Below the pieces are notes generated by a model that worked only from the letters and a program-made list of their open reading frames with translations, had not been told where the DNA came from and searched no databases. A stretch of 13,833 bases of DNA from Phoronis ovalis (taxonomy: Eukaryota; Phoronida; Phoronidae). The stretch covers positions 1-13,833 of the forward strand of contig JAOXYB010035852.1 of assembly GCA_028565635.1 (NCBI GenBank), read 5' to 3'. Both the position numbers and the translations under genes were made by a program. This document shows positions 1 to 7,300 of the stretch, piece after piece; the stretch's first letter is position 1, and each line of letters starts with the position of its first letter.

Positions 1-17
1 AAAAGAGAATTAAACAT

Positions 18-19
<2 letters not shown>

Positions 20-49
<30 letters not shown>
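20..49. repeat. 30-base poly-T run
   Basis: An uninterrupted run of about 30 T residues lies near the left edge. Read on the minus strand it is a poly-A run, which could be the tail of a retroposed sequence lying to its right on that strand or simply a microsatellite. No retroposon body was recognised beside it, so it is recorded only as a homopolymer. Its length is prone to sequencing error. Confidence 0.9.
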
Positions 50-54
<5 letters not shown>

Positions 55-875
55 CACAAGGACTTGAGCAAGTCTAACCATACAGCTAAGGTTTAATTTT
101 TCTGTAACTCAGTTTCCCGGGCTTTTGTTAGACAGTCTGAACAAATCCAGCGGCCAATGTTCTTGTTTGGCTGGATTTAAATAGAAAAATTTTGCGACGG
201 GAAATTTGACATATTGGCTTTTTTAATTTCAGTAAATTTCAATTGTGTATCATTTAGCAAAAGTTAACAGCATTAACTCCGGCGTCAGTGAAAAAATCGA
301 AAGTTGTGCGATGCCTTATGCTGGAATTAAGTGATATATTAATTTAAATTACCATACTGGATAAGCAAAATGTAATATTGATCCCTGACATTATGCTGTT
401 ATAATTGTTGTGTACTTTCTATTTAAATTAAATTTACATTCACACTCTGACAAATATACAGTTGACATCAGCCTATTCAGTTTTAAGTGTGATCTATATG
501 TCACAGCAAAGCAAAGTAGAATATTTGATCAAACAGAAAAACCATCTCCTGTACGTAATACACAATTAAAATCAAGCCCTCCTGGTGTCTAAGTGACCGA
601 CTGCGCTTCTACGCTACAGTTGAAACGGGTTTCTCCGTTGTAACGGGTAAATGCGGAGGAATAATGGATATGATATTCCCGGGATGATATTATTGATTAT
701 TTCGTTTGTGGACACAAATTACAGTACATTATTTGCACTTCAAAAATGGTTAGAACACATATCAACAAACATGAAAGTAATGCCTCGTAAACATTTTGTG
801 CAATGACCACATAATTATGTGCATACCTCGGTGTATTACAATATATTTTTATGATAACACACCAAAACACATCAG

Positions 876-912
876 GCCGGAGTAATTTATCATTTGCATA
901 AAATAATTCCGG
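876..912. repeat. imperfect palindrome with GCCGGA arms
   Basis: The left arm begins GCCGGAGTAATTTAT and the right arm reads back as GCCGGAATTATTTTAT, with a loop of about seven bases. Together they make an imperfect hairpin of about 14 pairs. No protein or RNA function can be assigned; it may be a remnant of a small inverted-repeat element. Confidence 0.5.
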
Positions 913-2690
913 CTTGCCGGCATACAGATATTTAGAAGACATATATCAACACCCGGATGTCAATATTGTCATGTATTAAGGGCATAGAATTTACATAAAG
1001 TTTTACAACTTAAAAAAATATTAAAGAGACAACAGTTCCGTTCACATTAGATAGATAATATAATTTTTGCTCGAATTTGTGACTGCATGCTACGCCATAC
1101 TGTATGTATGTTGTCGGTCTTTCAACAATGTTCTTTTGAACATCAGTAATTTTTATTACCCAGTGTTGTATTTTACACTCGTTTTATAAAGCCAACCATA
1201 AACTAATATCCTAGAGACATTTAAAAATCAATTTTCTAGAATAAAGCTAACCTTAAACGAGCTTGAATATCACGGATCAAAGTTATGACACTCGTTTTTT
1301 CTGTTACTGCATCTTGTTCTTGCTTCGTGATGTTAATTTTATCCATAATAAAGCAACTGATTCAGTCTTAAATGTTAACTTTTTAATATGGTATAAACTG
1401 GAATGCGTGGTTCTCAGGCTATAGTCAGGTAGTCAAAATTTGTTGCTATATGCATCATTCAACTTAGATTCCATGGCCAGTATGATGGTTCTGGATCATA
1501 CATCATCCACTTTTCCGGAGTATGTTCACACTCCTGTGTACCGCGGAAAACTGATCAACTATTCGTAATAAATATTTAGAATCTGCTCCGAATCTGAATA
1601 AGCAAACATAGACAAAGTCATTTTATCCCTTTAAGTCAGATAGTTACTATAACAAGCCTCTTATCGCGTCTCTTGCCAGCTCATTATGTGTGTTATCCGC
1701 AACTAATAAAACGTTTTGGTGTGAACTTGACGGAACGTTATAAACTTGGATTTAAAAAGTGCTATATGTAATTGATTGATTAGTTGTTAATTACTTTCAC
1801 AGGATTTATATTCGGATGACGTCTTTATGGTTAATTAGACTTTAATTCTGAGTTCCGTATTTAAAATAAGTCATTGGAAAACTCTCTAAACAATTAGTTT
1901 TCAAAGTAATCGCCATCTTCTCCCGAACATCTTCTACACTTTACAAATATATTTCTGGATTTGCATGATATTTTTTATAATTTACGATCATCTTTCATCA
2001 GAACTATGAATGACACACAAAGTTGATTTGTGGTAACATTTCCCAAAGTTCGCCTCCTTCCGAAAGAACCCTCAGGAGTGATCTTTCATTACGTGAAAAA
2101 CTCACAAAAACCTATTTTCTGGCGATAATTCGCAAGAAAGTAATTATTTACAGTATAGTCTATTCTTGTGTTAAAAATGTAATTAGCGCGAACTTAGAGC
2201 CACTGCGTTTACGCGTAGGATGTGCCTTATGAAAAGCTATAATAAAATTTTACACACTACTCTGCGAAAATACCACGATTACTTATCCTAAATGTTAAAC
2301 TTTCAGAATCATTTATTTTGTGAGAATAAAATGTAATACAAAATTTTAGTTAAAGCCGTTGCGACTGTTCCTGAACGCGTGCCCAGACCTTCTGCTTTTA
2401 CATTATTTTCACGTCCATTTAAATGAAAATCCATGTTCAGGGTGGAGCACCTCACACACTTCTTATGAAAAAATACATTTTCAGACCTCTTATCAAAGAA
2501 TTTATTACCGCAAAGGAACTTCTTTATATTTAAACATAAAAACATCTTAAGATCATGTTTCAGCACCCTGTTTCGTGTCACCCTGTAGTCAACAAATCGA
2601 AAAACTAAAACGGACAAGTATTGAAATCAATACCTTTAAATTTCCAAAGTCTTAATTTTTTATTTAAATTCTAAATATACTAAATATAAC

Positions 2691-2708
2691 CTAGTTAAAA
2701 CTAACTAG
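2691..2708. repeat. perfect 7-base palindrome with 4-base loop
   Basis: CTAGTTA and TAACTAG flank the loop AAAC. The stem is perfect, but it is short and AT-rich, so it could arise by chance. No T-run or adjacent gene suggests a role. Confidence 0.45.
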
Positions 2709-3327
2709 AAGTTGCCAAAAGAAAATCCCTTCAGTAATAAACAGTTGTTTATACATGTCAACATGACCTTTTAAACAATATTACAAAAGATTTAGCAAAG
2801 CCTAGTAACAGGTAATATAATTTTGGATTCGGTTATAAAATACCAGATTATGATCTATCTAAGGTGCCAACACTGAAACCAGCTTGTTTGGTAAAAGGGG
2901 GTAAACTGAGTTTTCATTTTGTTGCTAGTTATACGTTTCATCGTAAAAACCTTTGTAACAATAACTGAAGTTGCATTCATTAAACAAAACACCCTACTAA
3001 TTTTTTTGTTAGAATTCTGCTTATTGATGGATACTGAATTTAAGATTTCCTTTGGTGTAACAGCTGTAAAGTATTTTTCTTTGCAATCATCTGAATGCAA
3101 AACTGCATAACATTGTCTGAGTCATATAGGCATTCATTAATTATGTATTCCATGTTGTAACCAATGTTCATAACGCAAGTTCAATGACTTTGCGTGCTAG
3201 AATTAAATTGAATTTACAGTATTCTACAACAGAAACCTTTTGAAATTATTTTTTTGTTTGTTTTACTTCTGTAAGATATGCTATGCTGGGTATGCTGTAC
3301 ACTGAAGATTTAATGTATTCCTTTTGC

Positions 3328-3836
3328 AGGGTTGCTCCTATATGTTCAAAATGTTCTAAATGATTGTATTGAGATACAAGTGTTTTAGATGATGTTTGAG
3401 AATATTTTGGTAATAAAAGTTTTTTGTTTTTATTTTTTTGGCATCTTTTCAATTAATTTATTGATCTTTCAATTTCACTAAGCTCCCCAGGGATGGCCAT
3501 TGCTGACCATTGCTGGTCAACATGTCATTTAGGGGTCAAATGTCAACATTTAAAAATTACCCAATGTTCCAAAATGATAGTATTAGGTTATAAATAGGTC
3601 ATTTTGATGACCTTTCAGAATATTTAGGTATTTTAAAAAATATGAATTTTTTAAAGCATCTTTTAAATTGATTTTATGGAGGAAACATACTGCAAGTCCT
3701 AGTGTTTATTCCAACAGACTTGTAATTTATTTTATTATTATAAGTTCAAAAATGATGATGAAAGATAATTTAGTGGTCATGCAACGTTCATAAAAGCCAA
3801 TATGTACAACCCTGCCTTTGCTAAAAGGCTATCTAG
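3328..3836 (+). mobile_element. dispersed repeat, copy 1 (Helitron/Helentron-like, non-autonomous)
   Basis: This 509-base segment matches, in inverted orientation, the repeat at 6987-7827 in MON1 intron 3. Both copies begin with AGGGTTGCTCCTAT and end with an identical 31-base stretch. That ending contains a GCCTTT/AAAGGC hairpin with a 4-base loop (3814-3829), then TAT and CTAG (3833-3836). Similarity stops within two or three bases after CTAG. A 3' hairpin followed by CTAG is a known Helitron feature, and short inverted repeats near both ends (AGGGTTG at the start, CAACCCT before the hairpin) are known in Helentron-type elements. Relative to copy 2 it lacks roughly 190 bases near its 5' end. 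It has no coding capacity. The class assignment is inference; the repeat relationship is seen directly. Confidence 0.75.
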
Positions 3837-3838
3837 TT

Positions 3839-3844
3839 TTTATT
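3839..3844 (-). terminator. candidate polyadenylation signal of MON1
   Basis: On the minus strand this reads AATAAA, the first such hexamer found downstream of the MON1 stop codon. It predicts a 3' UTR of about 330 bases plus the cleavage offset. It sits only a few bases outside the CTAG end of the neighbouring repeat copy. The nearby ATT-rich sequence gives several similar hexamers, so the exact one used is uncertain. Confidence 0.5.
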
Positions 3845-4168
3845 ATTATTATAATTGTATCTATGTAAACATTGATAGTAAACTGGTTGATGGTTATAAA
3901 CAAGAAATTAAACATTAAGTGGACTTCTCTTGATTATTTGTCACTGCTAAGTCCTAGCATAAAGCAGACAATATGTCAATCATGGAACAGCTGCAGGACT
4001 AAAAAGTAGTATTATACTGAGTAGAAAACCCTAACAAGTTTGTAAAAAATAAAAGCAATATAACTTTAGTTCAACATTTGACTGTTTCTCATAATTAACA
4101 TGAAGTGAAAGTTCCTAAAAGTCTTAATTGGAATTCTTTGAAATATTTAGAACAAGAAAAACATATCT

Positions 4169-4309
4169 TTAGAATGTTGGTGCAGTCAGAATAAAGAGTC
4201 TGTCTTCCTCTTTCTTAATCCATTTCAATAGTTTATTAACTGAATTGATGGCAATAGCCTTGGTAACTAAAGGACCAAATACTGCATACAATTCAAAACC
4301 AGAGGTTAC
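4169..4309 (-). CDS. MON1: MON1 coding exon 7 with stop codon
   Basis: Encodes residues 500-545 and the TAA stop at 4169-4171. It reads [17 protein letters not shown], then [20 protein letters not shown] and ends LTAPTF, matching the C-terminus of MON1 proteins. The acceptor is a run of T residues followed by ag (4310-4311). It is too short to stand out as an open frame but is unmistakable by sequence. Confidence 0.95.
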   Translation of the reverse strand, partial: VTSGFELYAVFGPLVTKAIAINSVNKLLKWIKKEEDRLFILTAPTF

Positions 4310-7300
4310 CTAAAAAAAAATATGAGAGTATAATGGCTATTTTCTTATGAGAAAGTTATTTAATTTTTATTTGATTTAAGCAAATTCTGCTAAATTTATG
4401 AACCTGGCAGCAAAATGACAGCTTGTTTTACTTTAAAACAAGATGAGAAATTTTTCATACAGTGGGATGAGTGGCAAACAGTAAACAAGCTTATGATGAT
4501 CATCCAAACAAACTGCCAGAATTGTATATCAAGTACTAACATAATGACCAATTGTAAAGTTCAAATAAGTCCAAAATTTATATTACTAAATTACTGAAAT
4601 GCAAGCATTCTTTTTAATAATAATTCTTTTTAATAATAATAATATTAGTTTGACACAGAAAAAATATTTCAGTTTTACAAGGTCCGACTAGTCTACACTA
4701 ATAGAACCTTAACTTTAAACTTAGGGATAATAGAACCCAAACTGTTAAAATTAATTTGTATCCACAAAGACGAATAGCCTCCAATGACAGCCCGGTGCCA
4801 TGTTATCCAAAAAGACTATCAGTAGTTAATTATAAATCCAACCTTTAAGAGCTACATTATATACGCACCACGCACACATATATACAAACGCCATAGTAAA
4901 TCTGCCTATCTAATAGCTTTGTTATTAATTAGGCAACATAAAACCAAACATATCACAAGGGATTATCAAAGGATATACTACCTGAATGCTCAAAGGCAAG
5001 TTATATTTCATTTGCAAATGAGAAGCTTTGAAGAGCTTGTCTTTGTTACACTGTATGAACAACTTACTGCCAAATATTTTCTGTACATGTGCTATTGTTG
5101 GGGGCTGTAGGGGGGGTATCGCGAGCAGCGAGCATTTGGTCTGTTAAGTGCGAGCATTGCCTTGGTCTGTTAAGTGCGAGCAGCGTCTTTTGGTGAACAT
5201 TATGTTGCATAATTTTTTTTTTGGGAACCGTTTTTTTTTTTAATTGTCAATTTTTCTTGTTAAATATCTTACTGCCGATTTTTAAGTGCGAGCATTGCAC
5301 CTTGGGGGGTAAAAGAGAATGAAAAATATATGACAACTGCCTACCCATCCTAGGAGCGTTTCATGATCTCCAACATGAAAGAGAATCTTAAGTGGTCTTG
5401 ATACACTATGTATTCTGTGATGTAAGTACAGATATAAACCAAACAGTCTCTCTTTTTCCCCTGTCGTATGATATGGTGCCTCTAATTCGGGACTTGTGTA
5501 CTGTGCTGTACTGCGAGACTTGTACATAAAGTGCCGTAGGTCTGGAATTCCAACTTGAGTTATACTATAGCTATGCTGAGCTAAGGAATCATTGATTGCC
5601 TGCAAACAATTGTATCGCAAAAGTCGCTAGGAAAAAAAAGAAAGAAAATTTATAACCACATTTTAGGCAATATATCAAAACAGAGCATGCCATTCTAATT
5701 CAGAACAAAATTAAATGACAAATTTTTTACGCTGCACTAATTTAAGTATAATCACAAAAATGACAAGTATCTAAATCAAATTAAACAGGTGTATTATATA
5801 CCCTAAGACGTAAAGATAATACTTTAACAAATGATATGATAAAAACACATAAATTTTCTGATTTCCTCTGCTTTAATGGTCCCAACATATTATCTCAGCA
5901 GGTAAGCACAAGGTATACAGATCCATGATCACACATTGATAACCACCTTTTTATTTCTTGTAAAACTTGTCATGATACATTGTGTACTAATATACAATTT
6001 GCAAAAACATGTAAAATTCAACATTATAAGCAACAGAATTTGCATTTTACTAATAATCTATTCAAATCAGTCTTTTAGACAATGGTTGAAAAACTTTGTG
6101 GTGTGTGCTTCCATTGCCTTCAAGAAGGGTTGCGACTTCCTTGAGATTTGTAGCCATTCAAAACACATTTTTTAGCTTTATTTACTTGAAGCTTGCATTA
6201 AACAGATATAAATAACAAATATTTTAAGAACTACATACATGCTATTAAATTTGTACATGTAAATGTACTTCATATTTGAGTAAGATGAGTTATAATACAT
6301 TCAATACTTCATAAACAAATCATATATTTTGTGTCTTATGAAAATCAATTATGCGGAGACAAGTGGTTGAGACCATTGTTCTTTACCAACCTCAAGAATT
6401 TTATTTTTGCATTCGGACAATGTGAAGAACATATCTCTGTCCACTGTTAATAGTAAGAGACATGTGTTGCACTGTGGATCTAGATATGACACATGAGCAT
6501 GGAGATATCCACTGAAATGGAAAAACTAAAATTATTAAGCATAATAAATTAATACGTGTAACAATAAAAAGTAAAATGATTGCAAAGGCTAAATGAAAAG
6601 TCAAACAAGAAATGTCTGTACCTATTATCAAATTTTGGTAAACATATTGGTGTCCACGACTCTGCAGCTTTGAAAGACTCTGAAGCATCCACAAGGTTGA
6701 ACACAAGATGTAAATCAGATGGATGCAGCGTATATTTTTTCATTTTAACCAATGTAATCAGCTGATTATGGGCTATCAAAATCGCAAACACAAGGTCCTA
6801 AAATAGACCAAAGTTAAAGAAAAATTAAACTGAGGATAACAAACCATTATAACTGGCAATTTGTACACGGCCAAGCCACCTACACATGTAACTACAACGA
6901 ATATCATCAATTAAAAAAGGTTACTTATTATTTTTCCATCATCATGCATCAATACTGCAAATAAGTACTATAAATTTCAACTATAACTAGATAGCCTTTT
7001 AGCAAAGGCAGGGTTGCTCATATTGGCTTTTATGAACATTACATGACCTCTAAATTACCTTCCAACATCATTTTTGAACTTTTCGGCAAATAATAGAAAT
7101 TCATTGCTTTGGAACTTCTTGACCTCAAAATGTCTCCCTTGACCTATGCTTTCTGAAAATGTTATGCCATTTTGAGAGTTTGAACTTTGACCTCTAGATG
7201 ACCTTTTGACATCATAACTTAGGACTGTCATACAAGCCTATTGGACTAAACTATGACTTGCAGTATGTTTCTTCCATAAAATTAATTTAAAAGATGCTTT

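Larger units (their letters stand above)
50..3327. other. intergenic stretch without a recognisable gene
   Basis: About 3.3 kb of AT-rich sequence. The open frames here are short (60 to 102 codons), overlap on opposite strands, and show no conserved-looking domain, so none is called. It contains two small palindromes, at 876-912 and 2691-2708, and one weak transposase-like tail at 1894-1971 on the minus strand. It lies beyond the probable polyadenylation site of MON1 and is best treated as intergenic. Confidence 0.6.
4310..5344 (-). other. MON1 intron 6 (1,035 bases)
   Basis: The last intron of MON1. It carries a tandem repeat close to its donor end and a 16-base duplication near the acceptor. 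No open frame in it resembles a protein. Confidence 0.8.

Noticed and set aside
2309-2617. 102-codon minus-strand frame in the intergenic region
   Set aside because: Low-complexity, Phe/Lys/Asn-rich content typical of translated AT-rich DNA, and it overlaps an opposite-strand frame.
6061-6160. Exon-like minus-strand segment in MON1 intron 5 (reads [18 protein letters not shown] in one frame)
   Set aside because: Exons 5 and 6 already join in phase at KILE|RLLRY, as expected for MON1, and the segment has no GT donor in a usable place.
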